Below, piece by piece: positions 42,627-50,590 of a stretch of DNA of 64,000 nt. The DNA comes from Prevotella sp. (GTDB lineage Bacteria > Bacteroidota > Bacteroidia > Bacteroidales > Bacteroidaceae), in NCBI GenBank assembly GCA_017617615.1, contig JAFZVV010000019.1:57082-121081 (forward strand), given 5' to 3'. The first letter of the stretch is position 1. Each line of letters begins with the position of its first letter. The position numbers and the translations under genes are program-made. The notes under the pieces were generated by a model. It was not told the origin of the DNA, ran no database searches, and saw only the letters and a list, made by a program, of their open reading frames with translations.

Positions 42627-43346
42627 TTAATCCTGTTCTTCGTTGCTTTTTCTGAAAACGGAGAAGATATTGTAGTTCACGTTCCTGTCGTACACATCCT
42701 CGCCCTCGCTGACCTTTACCCAGTTGACCACACGGATGGTAACGGGCAGGACGATAATCTCGTAAACGGTCTTCAGGACCAGTTGCGAAAGCATCATCAA
42801 CGGCAATTCCCAGTTGGGCAGCACGCCATAGAAAGCCAGTGGGAAGAAGAGAAGCGAATCGGCGCCCTCGCCCCAGACGGTACTCATGATGGCACGTAGG
42901 GGGAATCGCTTGCCCTGGTCTGAAATCTTCATCCTGCTCATGACGTATGCGTTGACGAAACTGCCGGCGATGAACGATATGAACGAAGCCAGGGCGATAC
43001 GTGGCGTGAGTCCGAAAATGGCATGGAAACCCGCCTCGTTTTCCCAATAGGGAGCGCCGGGGATGGCATCGGCAATGCATGCTACCATCATGAAGGCAAA
43101 GTTGATGAGGAATCCCGTCCATATCAGGATACCCGCGCGACGATATCCCCACACCTCACACACCACATCGTTGATGATGTAGGAGATGGGGAAAATAAGC
43201 AGTCCACCCGTGAGATGGAGTGGTCCGAAAACCATCTGTTTCGTTTCAAGAATGTTGGATGCTATCAGGCACACGGTAAAACCGATGCAGAACTGCATGA
43301 ACAGTATCGACACCATCGTTTTTTCCTTTTTTCTCGTTTTATTCAT
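42627..43346 (-). CDS. Queuosine-precursor transporter (YhhQ/VUT family)
   Basis: The 239-residue membrane protein has six or seven helices with the family blocks ASNILETKQMVFG, PISYIINDVVCEVWGYRRA, FGLTPRIALASFISFIAGSFVNAYVMSRMK and VWGEGADSLLFFPLAFYG. YhhQ proteins import preQ0/preQ1 or related precursors. With queA at 23626 this points to queuosine salvage. The leader between the TATCTTTG box and the ATG was checked for a preQ1 aptamer and none was seen. Confidence 0.92.
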   Translation of the reverse strand: MNKTRKKEKTMVSILFMQFCIGFTVCLIASNILETKQMVFGPLHLTGGLLIFPISYIINDVVCEVWGYRRAGILIWTGFLINFAFMMVACIADAIPGAPYWENEAGFHAIFGLTPRIALASFISFIAGSFVNAYVMSRMKISDQGKRFPLRAIMSTVWGEGADSLLFFPLAFYGVLPNWELPLMMLSQLVLKTVYEIIVLPVTIRVVNWVKVSEGEDVYDRNVNYNIFSVFRKSNEEQD

Positions 43347-43421
43347 GTCGATTTATTGGGTTTGGGTTGTCAGAAAGATATCATGACAGGATGAAGTCAG
43401 CCATGAATGTGTATTGAAACG

Positions 43422-43429
43422 CAAAGATA
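43422..43429 (-). promoter_or_regulatory. Promoter -7 box of the queuosine-precursor transporter
   Basis: The minus strand reads TATCTTTG, 75 bases before the ATG at 43346. Confidence 0.6.
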
Positions 43430-43519
43430 CGCATTTCCTCCTGCTATCCGGCCATTTGCTATAGATTTTTAAAACAGATTTTTAGGAGATTTTGAGCACA
43501 GCGACCAAAAAAGAACATA

Positions 43520-43805
43520 GGCTGCGCCTCTCGGCTTTCACTAATTTGGCTTGCGCCGAATATAGGATGCGCCTCGGGCACAAAAATAAACGCATGTTTA
43601 TTTTGTGTTCCTCTCGGCTTTCACTAATTTGGCTGGCGCCGAATATAGGCTTCGGTTCGGAAAAAAAATAAAAAAGTGTTTTTATTTTGTATTTCACTCA
43701 CCTTGCACTATATTTGCTACTCGTAGCGAATATAGGATGCGCCTCGGGCACAAAAATTAAACTACGTTTTATTTTGTGTTCCTCTCGGCTTTCACTATAT
43801 TTGCC
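43520..43805 (+). repeat. Three tandem, roughly 85-bp, promoter-bearing repeats
   Basis: Units starting AATATAGG at 43559, 43643 and 43729 each contain a CGGTTCGG/CCTCGGG block, an A/T inverted repeat (for example CACAAAAATAAAC/GTTTATTTTGTG), a TTTTG -33 box in the right arm of that repeat, a spacer like TTCCTCTCGGCTTTCACT, and a -7-like box (TAATTTGG, TATATTTG, TATATTTG). Part of a further unit precedes them at 43520. The last -7 box (43796-43803) is 22 bases before the LOG-family ATG. The spacer 43347-43825 holds no gene. Confidence 0.8.
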
Positions 43806-43825
43806 ATCACATTACGTTCAGTCAT

Positions 43826-44803
43826 ATGATTACAGAACAAGACTTCAACCATGTAGCAGCGGTAATGGAATACCTCAAACAGGTGCCGTTTGACGTGACA
43901 CGCGGAAAACTGTATTCCGCACAAGACCTCTACAAGGGATACGACCCTCTTGTAGACGGCAGTTTCGAGTCGTGCTATGACAGTCTGGTCTACCAGCATT
44001 ATGTCTCCACGGGGAAGCAGTGGGCAGACACCTCGGAAACATTGGCCCGCACGCTTCACGACCATGGTATCCATACGGCGCTCAACGACTTCTTCAAAGT
44101 GCATGACCAGCGAAAGTGTGTCGGCATCATGGGTGGGCATGCCCAGTTGCGCACCGACCCCAGATACCGTGACATCGTCTTGCTCAGCAAACGGCTCACC
44201 GAGTTGGGCTTCTGTATGCTCAGCGGTGGGGGACCAGGTGCCATGGAGGCGACACATCTCGGTGCCTGGATGGCGGGCAGGTCGACAAAGGAGGTAGAAA
44301 ACGCCCTTCAACTCATGGGGGTGGCACCTTCGTTCAAGGACGAGGGATGGCTCTCCACGGCATGGCAGGTGATGGAGAGATATCCACAGACACGATACCA
44401 CAGTCTCGGCATACCCACCTGGCTTTACGGACATGAGCCGTCGACACCGTTCGCCACGCATATAGCCAAGTACTTTGAGAACAGCATCCGCGAAGACAAT
44501 ATCCTCACCCTGGCTTATGGCGGCATCATCTATACGCCGGGTAGTGCCGGTACGATTCAGGAGATTTTCCAGGATGCGGTGCAGAACCATTACCTCTCGC
44601 TGGGCCTTTCAAGTCCCATGATTTTCATGGGTAGGAAGTTTTGGACGGAGGAGATGCCCGTGTATCCCCTGCTGGAATCGTTGGCAGCTACAGGCAAATA
44701 CCTAAACCTCATCCTTTCACTCAGTGACGACACCGACGAAATCGTGCAGGAACTCGTGCGGTTTAGGGATATGTTGGATGGGGATTTTAACGGAATTTCT
44801 TGA
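43826..44803 (+). CDS. LOG-family (SLOG) nucleotide-binding protein
   Basis: The 325-residue protein has the Rossmann-type LOG core with GIMGGHAQLR, LSGGGPGAMEATHLGAWMAG (the GGGxGxM motif) and YGGIIYTPGSAGTIQEIFQD. The second motif, normally PGGxGTxxE, reads PGSAGTIQE, keeping Gly-Thr and Glu. N-terminal about 90 residues and the rearranged centre set it apart from short LOG/YvdD proteins and make it closer to the PpnN-type nucleotide nucleosidases. It probably hydrolyses a nucleoside monophosphate. It is transcribed from the tandem promoter repeats. Confidence 0.85.
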   Translation: MITEQDFNHVAAVMEYLKQVPFDVTRGKLYSAQDLYKGYDPLVDGSFESCYDSLVYQHYVSTGKQWADTSETLARTLHDHGIHTALNDFFKVHDQRKCVGIMGGHAQLRTDPRYRDIVLLSKRLTELGFCMLSGGGPGAMEATHLGAWMAGRSTKEVENALQLMGVAPSFKDEGWLSTAWQVMERYPQTRYHSLGIPTWLYGHEPSTPFATHIAKYFENSIREDNILTLAYGGIIYTPGSAGTIQEIFQDAVQNHYLSLGLSSPMIFMGRKFWTEEMPVYPLLESLAATGKYLNLILSLSDDTDEIVQELVRFRDMLDGDFNGIS

Positions 44804-44832
44804 AAATGTTTGTGCATTTCAAATGAATTTGT

Positions 44833-44840
44833 TACTTTTG
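44833..44840 (+). promoter_or_regulatory. Promoter -7 box upstream of the small RHH-like gene
   Basis: TACTTTTG lies 219 bases before ATG 45060, with the dispersed element between; TTTGTGC at 44809 is a possible -33 box. The leader would therefore contain the whole element. Confidence 0.45.
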
Positions 44841-44855
44841 CAGCGCTAATAGAAT

Positions 44856-45038
44856 ATTTCAACTTTCGCAAGTTGGAATGTATTAAGGAAAATATTAGGG
44901 TTTAAACCTTTCAGATAGGGGAAAATATACCCCGAAATGATCATGAAGTGGACAAATGTCCCTTTAACTCCCCTTTAACTTCCCTTTTACTTCTCTTTAA
45001 CTTCCGATAGTTGAGCGAATGCGAAACTTGAAAAAAAT
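44856..45038. repeat. Dispersed CCCTTTAACTTCC element, copy 3 (complete)
   Basis: Left end TTTCAACTTTCGCAAGTTGG, centre TATTAGGGTTTAAACCTTTC and ATACCCCGAAATGATCATG, four CCCTTTAACTTCC-type units, right end TTCCGATAGTTGAGCGAATG then CGAAACTTGAAA. The left end inverted (TTCCAACTTGCGAAAGTTGA) resembles the right end, giving degenerate terminal inverted repeats. Confidence 0.85.
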
Positions 45039-45059
45039 TCAAACCATCAAAGTACACCT

Positions 45060-45254
45060 ATGGAGTTACACGCAGAGATTGAGAAGAAAGACGGATGGGG
45101 TGGTGCCCGAAAGGGGGCTGGCCGCAAGCGGAAGGGAGTGCACTATTATGGATTCCGCGCTACGCAACAGGTGCACGACATCCTTAGTCAGGTAGAGGGC
45201 AGCAAGGCCGACTTCATCAACGAATGCATCATCAAGGCCACAGGCATGGAATAA
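45060..45254 (+). CDS. Small ribbon-helix-helix-like DNA-binding protein
   Basis: The 64-residue protein has an N-terminal basic patch GWGGARKGAGRKRKG, a motif common in small DNA-binding proteins, and then YYGFRATQQVHDILSQVEG with SKADFINECIIKATG, a strand-helix-helix arrangement like Arc/MetJ-type repressors. It could autoregulate or control the adjacent GH43 gene, whose ATG is 28 bases downstream after a short GCGAAACTTGAA fragment of the dispersed element. Regulation is inference. Confidence 0.75.
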   Translation: MELHAEIEKKDGWGGARKGAGRKRKGVHYYGFRATQQVHDILSQVEGSKADFINECIIKATGME

Positions 45255-45282
45255 GCGAAACTTGAACAAAAACTAGATAAGT

Positions 45283-46962
45283 ATGAAAATGAGACATTTG
45301 TTGGGAATGGTGCTTCTGGGCGCCTCGTTGCAGGCAGGAGCACAAGACTTGGCCCAAAGCGACAAGTCGATTTATGAAAACAACCCCATCAGTCCCATTG
45401 TGTTCTGCGCCGACCCAACGGCGCTGGAGTACAACGGGCGGGTGTATGTCTATGGCTCGAACGACCATCAGCAATACATCGCCAATGGCAAGACGGGAGG
45501 CAACGACTATGGCGCTATCAAGTCGCTGGTGGTCTTCTCCTCCGACGACATGGTGAACTGGACTTTCCATGGCACCATCGACGTGGGAAAACTCTGTAGT
45601 TCATGGGGATGGCGTTTCGCTGCATCATGGGCCCCGTCGGTGACCTGGCGTGTAGGACCGGGCGGCACACACGAGTTCTTTCTCTATTTCGCCAACAGCG
45701 GTGGCAGCATCGGCGTGCTGAAAGCCACTTCCCCCATTGGACCCTGGCAATCGCCGTTGTCGGCTCCGATGATCGACGGCAATACGCCGGGCGTCAGTCC
45801 CTGCAACTGGATTTTCGACCCGGGAGTGACCATCGATGAGAATGGCGTGGGATGGATTGCCTTTGGAGGCGGTGACCCCAATTCATCCGGCACCAAACTG
45901 TTCCCCGGCAACTCCCGCATCGCCAAGTTGAAAATCAATATGACCTCGTTTGACGGTGCTGCCGTCAAACTCCCCGCACCTTATCTCTTCGAAGCCAGCG
46001 AACTGAACATGATGAATGGCAGGTATGTTTACACCTACAACACTTCATGGTCCGACCGCGACGACTGGCCAAGTTATGAGAAAAAGGGCAACCAGCCAGC
46101 ACCCTCCACGTGCAGCATGTGCTACATGGTGACCGACAACCCCTTGGACCCCGATTCATGGGAGTATAGGGGAGAATATGTCGCCAACCCGGGCAGCTTC
46201 GGATTCGGATATGGCAACAACCATACCCACCTACAGAAATTCGGCGACGACTATTTCCTCTTCTATCATTCAATGATGCTGGAGCAGAGGATGAACACCG
46301 GGGCTTCGGGCTTCCGGTCCATCGGCGTGGAGAAAGCCGTGGTAGACGAGAGCACGCAGCACATCGACAAGGTGACGATGACCACCACTGGCGCGCAGCC
46401 TGTCAAGACCCTTGACCCGTATGTCTTGCAGCAGGCAGAGACCATGGCGAATGCAGGAGGAGTGAGCTACGAGGATATCTCCAACATCACCAAGGTGCCC
46501 TCAATCAACACCATGGGCAACGATGCCTCGCAGAACATGCAGGTGAAGATGGCCAAGGGCTCATGGATAATGGTCACGAATGTCGGCTTCGGTGCTGAAG
46601 GTGCCAAGTCGTTCTCCATCAAGGCCAAAGGCACTGGGAAGTTGGAAATCAGGATGGTGAGGCCCAACTCTTCTACCAAAGCCATCATGGAGTTCTCTTC
46701 CACTGATTTCGAGGAGCACACCATCGACGTAGACCCGAACGTGTTCAGTGGAACCAAGAAATTGTTCCTGGTCTTCACCGAGGCTACCGACGTGCAGTTC
46801 GATGCATGGCAGTTCAGCCATGATTCGGCCAGTGGCATCAGTCATGTCACCACTTCCGACAGTCAGCCCTCCGCTATCTACGACCTCTCGGGAACACGCC
46901 TCCAGGAGAAACCCCAAGGCGGCGTCTACATCCAGGATGGCAAGAAGCACATCGCAAAATAA
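45283..46962 (+). CDS. Glycoside hydrolase family 43 protein with C-terminal beta-sandwich and sorting-like tail
   Basis: The 559-residue protein has a signal peptide (MVLLGASLQAGA-Q), a five-bladed propeller typical of GH43 at about 35-340 with candidate catalytic acids in FCADPTALEYNGRVYVYGSND (base Asp), IFDPGVTIDENG and LFEASELNMMNG (acid Glu), and a carbohydrate-binding-like beta-sandwich at about 370-515. The last 25 residues (AIYDLSGTRLQEKPQGGVYI, DGKKHIAK) are the shared C-terminal tail. GH43 members cleave arabinose or xylose linkages in arabinoxylans. It probably shares a transcript with the small RHH-like gene and ends at a strong terminator. Confidence 0.93.
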   Translation: MKMRHLLGMVLLGASLQAGAQDLAQSDKSIYENNPISPIVFCADPTALEYNGRVYVYGSNDHQQYIANGKTGGNDYGAIKSLVVFSSDDMVNWTFHGTIDVGKLCSSWGWRFAASWAPSVTWRVGPGGTHEFFLYFANSGGSIGVLKATSPIGPWQSPLSAPMIDGNTPGVSPCNWIFDPGVTIDENGVGWIAFGGGDPNSSGTKLFPGNSRIAKLKINMTSFDGAAVKLPAPYLFEASELNMMNGRYVYTYNTSWSDRDDWPSYEKKGNQPAPSTCSMCYMVTDNPLDPDSWEYRGEYVANPGSFGFGYGNNHTHLQKFGDDYFLFYHSMMLEQRMNTGASGFRSIGVEKAVVDESTQHIDKVTMTTTGAQPVKTLDPYVLQQAETMANAGGVSYEDISNITKVPSINTMGNDASQNMQVKMAKGSWIMVTNVGFGAEGAKSFSIKAKGTGKLEIRMVRPNSSTKAIMEFSSTDFEEHTIDVDPNVFSGTKKLFLVFTEATDVQFDAWQFSHDSASGISHVTTSDSQPSAIYDLSGTRLQEKPQGGVYIQDGKKHIAK

Positions 46963-46980
46963 CGACAATACTTCGTAGAC

Positions 46981-47031
46981 AAAAACCGACGCAGCCTCCA
47001 TGGACATCACATGGAGGCTGTGTCGGTTTTT
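46981..47031 (+). terminator. Strong intrinsic terminator after GH43
   Basis: AAAAACCGACGCAGCCTCCATG pairs over 22 positions (one G-U) with its partner ending in TTTTT, loop GACATCA. Because both arms carry A/T runs it can also work on the other strand. The inner stem AGCCTCCATG/CATGGAGGCT is the same as in the hairpin at 56479-56511. Confidence 0.92.
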
Positions 47032-47141
47032 GCACCGCATCGTGACATCTTTTCCCGGCAATTAGGGCATGTTCATGCTGAAAATAATGATGAAAGGACT
47101 ACAAATGTATGCCCAAAATAGAATATTCATCAGAAAAAAGT

Positions 47142-47149
47142 TATCTTTG
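47142..47149 (+). promoter_or_regulatory. Promoter -7 box of the M6 peptidase gene
   Basis: TATCTTTG lies 40 bases before ATG 47189. No strong -33 box. Confidence 0.55.
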
Positions 47150-47188
47150 CATACAAATCGTTTATCATTCTATAAAAGGTAGAAAACC

Positions 47189-48757
47189 ATGAAAAAACTA
47201 TTACTGATTGTTGTTGGTGCCATGATGGCAGCCATGAATATGAATGCCCAGACGGAAGAACCGACATCGTCGGCCGTTGAAGTCGTTCGCTTGCGTGGAT
47301 GTAGGGTAGGGACACCTCGTCCCGATTTCGTCTCGCACCGCATCCCGGTGTTGCAAGATGGTGAGACACCTTACGTCGGCGACCGCCGTCAGTTGGTGGT
47401 GTTGGCTTCGTTTCAGGACCGCGACTTTCAGGAAGACCACAATGCCGCGCTGAACAAGTGGGACATGATTTTCAATGCGGTGGACTTTACCGAAGACATG
47501 TATGTCGGCTCTGTTCACGACTATTTCTTGGCACAGAGTTATGGACAATTCAATCTGCTGTTCGACCTCGTGTTCGTAGAGTTGCCCGATGGCTGCGAAA
47601 AGTACCGCAGCACCAATACCGACGACGAGTTCTCACAATACATGGTAGATGATATCGTAGATGTGTTGCAGATGCAGGACATAGACTGGAGCGTATACGA
47701 CTGGGATGGTGACGCGTTCGTAGACCAGTTGCTCATTGTCTTTGCCGGCGAGGGGATGAATGCTACCATGGAGAAAAACACCATCTGGCCCCACCAGTGG
47801 TGGCTCAGCCAGCATAAGAACCTGGAAACTGCCGACAAGAATGATTACCGCAGCTACCGCACCGTCACCAGTGGCGACAAGGAGTATTACATCGACTGTT
47901 ATTGCTGTGTACAGGAAAGCGTGAACTATGGTGGTACCCTCTCATCGTTTGGCACCATAATTCACGAATATTCTCACTGCTTCGGATTCCCGGATTTCTA
48001 TTTTGGTGGGACCAGCGTGGTGGGCAATTGGGACCTCATGGACGATGCCCCCTACAACGAGCAGGGATTCCGTCCATGCAACTATTCTGCCCACGAACGC
48101 ATGCTGATGGGATGGCTCATGCCTGTTGAACTCACCGAGCCCGACAGCATTGCCGACATGCCTGCCCTATGCGATGAGCCACGGGCCTATCTCATTCGTA
48201 ACGACGGGGCAGAGAATGAATACTACATGGTTGAAAACCGTCAGCAGCGCGGATGGGACGAGTCTTTGCCTGGCTATGGTATTATCATCTTCCATGTCGA
48301 TTACGACAAAGATATTTGGTCGGGACCAAACAACTCTCCCAACAATTACTCTACCAAGCGATATCACATTTTCCCTGCCAACAACAAATCCTCGGTTTAT
48401 TATAAAAATGACTGGACATACCCATATATCACTTCAGACATCTGGGGAAACGATGTGGTGGAAAACGATGAACTGACCAACACCTCGAAACCGGCTGCAA
48501 AGTTGAATAATGCGAATATCGACGGCAAACTGCTTATGTCGAAACCCATCACGCAGATGTCTGTAGATGCTGACGGGTTGGCGTCGTTCGTTTTCATGGA
48601 AGGTGGAACCACAGGCATCAGTGTGCACCCAAATCTCAATCCTCAATCCTCCAGTCTCAAATCTGGATGGTTCTTGCCCGACGGACGGCGGCTCAGTGGC
48701 AAACCCACAGTTCCCGGATTATATATACATCAAGGAAAGAAGGTCGTCGTGCCTTAG
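47189..48757 (+). CDS. Secreted M6-family metallopeptidase with sorting-like tail
   Basis: The 522-residue protein has a signal peptide (LLIVVGAMMAAMNMNA-Q), a propeptide-like region, and an M6 (immune inhibitor A-type) catalytic domain with the extended zinc motif HEYSHCFGFPDFYF (HExxHxxGxxD) near residue 257, followed by GNWDLMDDAPYNEQGFRPCNYSAHER, which provides the Met-turn. Propeptide and PPC-like C-terminal regions are reduced. The last residues (GWFLPDGRRLSGKPTVPGLY, HQGKKVVVP) are the shared C-terminal tail. It is likely exported and degrades host or dietary protein. The stop overlaps the convergent psuG stop. Confidence 0.92.
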   Translation: MKKLLLIVVGAMMAAMNMNAQTEEPTSSAVEVVRLRGCRVGTPRPDFVSHRIPVLQDGETPYVGDRRQLVVLASFQDRDFQEDHNAALNKWDMIFNAVDFTEDMYVGSVHDYFLAQSYGQFNLLFDLVFVELPDGCEKYRSTNTDDEFSQYMVDDIVDVLQMQDIDWSVYDWDGDAFVDQLLIVFAGEGMNATMEKNTIWPHQWWLSQHKNLETADKNDYRSYRTVTSGDKEYYIDCYCCVQESVNYGGTLSSFGTIIHEYSHCFGFPDFYFGGTSVVGNWDLMDDAPYNEQGFRPCNYSAHERMLMGWLMPVELTEPDSIADMPALCDEPRAYLIRNDGAENEYYMVENRQQRGWDESLPGYGIIIFHVDYDKDIWSGPNNSPNNYSTKRYHIFPANNKSSVYYKNDWTYPYITSDIWGNDVVENDELTNTSKPAAKLNNANIDGKLLMSKPITQMSVDADGLASFVFMEGGTTGISVHPNLNPQSSSLKSGWFLPDGRRLSGKPTVPGLYIHQGKKVVVP

Positions 48758-48766
48758 GCACTAAGG
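48752..48766. terminator. Short palindrome at the convergent M6/psuG junction
   Basis: CCTTAG-GCA-CTAAGG is a perfect inverted repeat that contains both stop codons. It may act as a two-way transcription brake; without a T-run this is uncertain. Confidence 0.4.
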
Positions 48767-49674
48767 TCTATCAGTGCTGCAGCGGTGTGGGCTGCCAGGC
48801 GGGCGTTGTTGAGCACCAACTGGATATTGCTATCCAGACTGTCGCCGCCGGTGAGTTCCTTGACCTTGGCCAGCAGAAACGGTGTCGTCTCCTTGCCACG
48901 GATGCCCAGACGGTTGGCTTCGTCGATGGCTTTGTCGATGGCTTGGTTGATGACGTCTGCCGGCATGGAGTATTCCTCAGGGATGGGGTTGGTGACGAGC
49001 ATGCCACCCTGCATGCCCAATTCAAGTTTGGTGCGGAAGACAGCGGCAAGTTCCTCTGGGGTGTCGATGCGGTAGTCTACTTTGAATCCGCTGTGGCGTG
49101 TGTAGAAAGCAGGCAGTTCTTCGGTGCCGTAGCCGATGACGGGCACGCCTTTGGTCTCAAGGTATTCCAGTGTCAGCCCCAGGTCGAGAATCGACTTGGC
49201 GCCGGCACAGATGACCATCACTGGGGTCATGGCAAGTTCTTCAAGGTCGGCACTGATGTCCATCGTCTTCTCGGCACCGCGGTGTACACCGCCGATGCCA
49301 CCGGTGGCAAACACACGAATGCCGGCCATCGCGGCGATAATCATTGTAGTGGCTACGGTGGTGGCACCATCCTCGCCACGGGCGATGAGTACAGGCAGAT
49401 CGCGGCGTGACGCCTTGGTCACCGCTTGCCCTTTGCGTCCCAGGTACGCTATTTCATCGGGGGTGCATCCAGCCTTCAGCTTGCCGCCGATGATGGCGAT
49501 GGTGGCGGGCACGGCACCGCCCTCACGGATGGTCTGTTCTACCTGAAGTGCCGTTTCCACATTCTGCGGATAAGGCATGCCATGTGAGATGATGGTGGAT
49601 TCAAGGGCTACTACTGGACGCCCCTCGTCGAGCGCTTTCTGCACTTCCGCTGATACGGAAAGATACTTGTTCAT
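48754..49674 (-). CDS. psuG: Pseudouridine-5'-phosphate glycosidase
   Basis: PsuG splits pseudouridine 5'-phosphate into uracil and ribose 5-phosphate. The 306-residue protein has VALESTIISHGMPYPQN, ATIAIIGGKLKAG, KASRRDLPVLIARGEDGATTVATTM, FATGGIGGVHRGAE, SADLEELAMTPVMVICAGAKSILDLG and GKETTPFLLAKVKELTGGDSLDSNI, all characteristic. No pseudouridine kinase (psuK) neighbour is present. A TATCTTTG box is 112 bases upstream. Confidence 0.96.
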   Translation of the reverse strand: MNKYLSVSAEVQKALDEGRPVVALESTIISHGMPYPQNVETALQVEQTIREGGAVPATIAIIGGKLKAGCTPDEIAYLGRKGQAVTKASRRDLPVLIARGEDGATTVATTMIIAAMAGIRVFATGGIGGVHRGAEKTMDISADLEELAMTPVMVICAGAKSILDLGLTLEYLETKGVPVIGYGTEELPAFYTRHSGFKVDYRIDTPEELAAVFRTKLELGMQGGMLVTNPIPEEYSMPADVINQAIDKAIDEANRLGIRGKETTPFLLAKVKELTGGDSLDSNIQLVLNNARLAAHTAAALIDLSA

Positions 49675-49785
49675 ATTCTTGTTTTTTGTTTTAAGACCGG
49701 TTGTTTTGTTGGCGCCTCTTTTTCACTTCTCCATATTGTGGCAATGCTGCATGCCCGGGATGGAGAAACCTTGGCGGTGCTCACG

Positions 49786-49793
49786 CAAAGATA
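49786..49793 (-). promoter_or_regulatory. Promoter -7 box of psuG
   Basis: The minus strand reads TATCTTTG about 112 bases upstream of ATG 49674. Confidence 0.5.
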
Positions 49794-49964
49794 GTTAATA
49801 ATCTGCTATTTTGAGAATGATTGATTCTTTTTCTCATCCGCCGACTTGAAAAATGGTGAAATAAACCATTTCTTGTTGCAGTCCCTTCCTTTTTCAGTAT
49901 CATTGCCGTACTCCTCACACAGAAATTTTTCGCGGCGAATTTATGCTGCACCTCGGAATCGTAA

Positions 49965-50015
49965 ATAAATCTGGATTTATTTTGCGTTTCGCTCGGTTTG
50001 CACTAAATTTGTGGC
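49965..50015 (+). promoter_or_regulatory. Promoter with upstream inverted repeat, related to the tandem units at 43520-43805
   Basis: AAATAAATC-TG-GATTTATTTTG is an inverted repeat whose right arm contains the TTTTG -33 box; the spacer CGTTTCGCTCGGTTTGCAC and the -7 box TAAATTTG follow. This is a single copy of the unit seen three times upstream of the LOG-family gene. The spacer 49675-50038 contains the psuG promoter and this unit and no gene. Confidence 0.7.
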
Positions 50016-50038
50016 AAACAATTCAAAGACACATTCTT

Positions 50039-50572
50039 ATGGGAAGCACAGTGCAAAACAACGACACGGGAAATAACTTGTCAACAAAGTGGATTTATGT
50101 GATCATCGTGGTCTTGGCTTTAGGCTTTGGCACTTATGGCTATTTCAAGGTCAAGAAATGGGTGCATTACGCAGCCGTAGAAAGATACGAGAAACCCATT
50201 ACCGACTATACCATAACGAAGGTTTATAGCGAAATCGACAAGTACCAGACGAAGCGCAAGGGCGTTAACGATGATGATGTAGATGAAAAGGAACCTGATT
50301 ACTACATGGAGGTGTCGTATAAGGGAAAAGACTACAAGCTGGAAATCGAGGAATTCACCTATACCAATTACAATAAATCAGGGAAAGTAACTCTGTATTA
50401 TGATGCAGAGGGCGACGAGGTGTTCGTTGCAGGCACAGGAGGGGCAAACCTGCTTGTTGCAGCCTTGGCGGCAGTCGCCTTGTTGATAGTCATCATAGTC
50501 ATGGTCATCTGGTTCCTCTTCAAGTCAATGAAGAAGAAACAGTTGAAAAAGGCAGCGTATAGGAAGTCTTGA
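50039..50572 (+). CDS. Unrecognised protein with two membrane segments
   Basis: The 177-residue protein has a polar start, a membrane helix at about 17-34 (IYVIIVVLALGFGTYGYF), an extracytoplasmic region with a strand-rich section (YYMEVSYKGKDYKLEIEEFT, KVTLYYDAEGDEVFV) that resembles DUF3592-type folds, and a second helix at about 142-165, ending in a lysine-rich tail. ATG 50039 is chosen; the in-frame start at 49943 lies upstream of the promoter. No function can be given. The next gene is convergent. Confidence 0.75.
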   Translation: MGSTVQNNDTGNNLSTKWIYVIIVVLALGFGTYGYFKVKKWVHYAAVERYEKPITDYTITKVYSEIDKYQTKRKGVNDDDVDEKEPDYYMEVSYKGKDYKLEIEEFTYTNYNKSGKVTLYYDAEGDEVFVAGTGGANLLVAALAAVALLIVIIVMVIWFLFKSMKKKQLKKAAYRKS

Positions 50573-50590
50573 AACAGACCTACATCTTCA

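Noticed and set aside
43347..43421. preQ1 riboswitch ahead of the queuosine-precursor transporter
   Set aside because: The leader lacks the short hairpin plus A-rich tail of preQ1-I and no pseudoknot partner was found.
43520..43805. Possible CRISPR array
   Set aside because: Units of about 85 bp contain promoters and lack the constant repeat plus unique spacer pattern; no cas gene is near.
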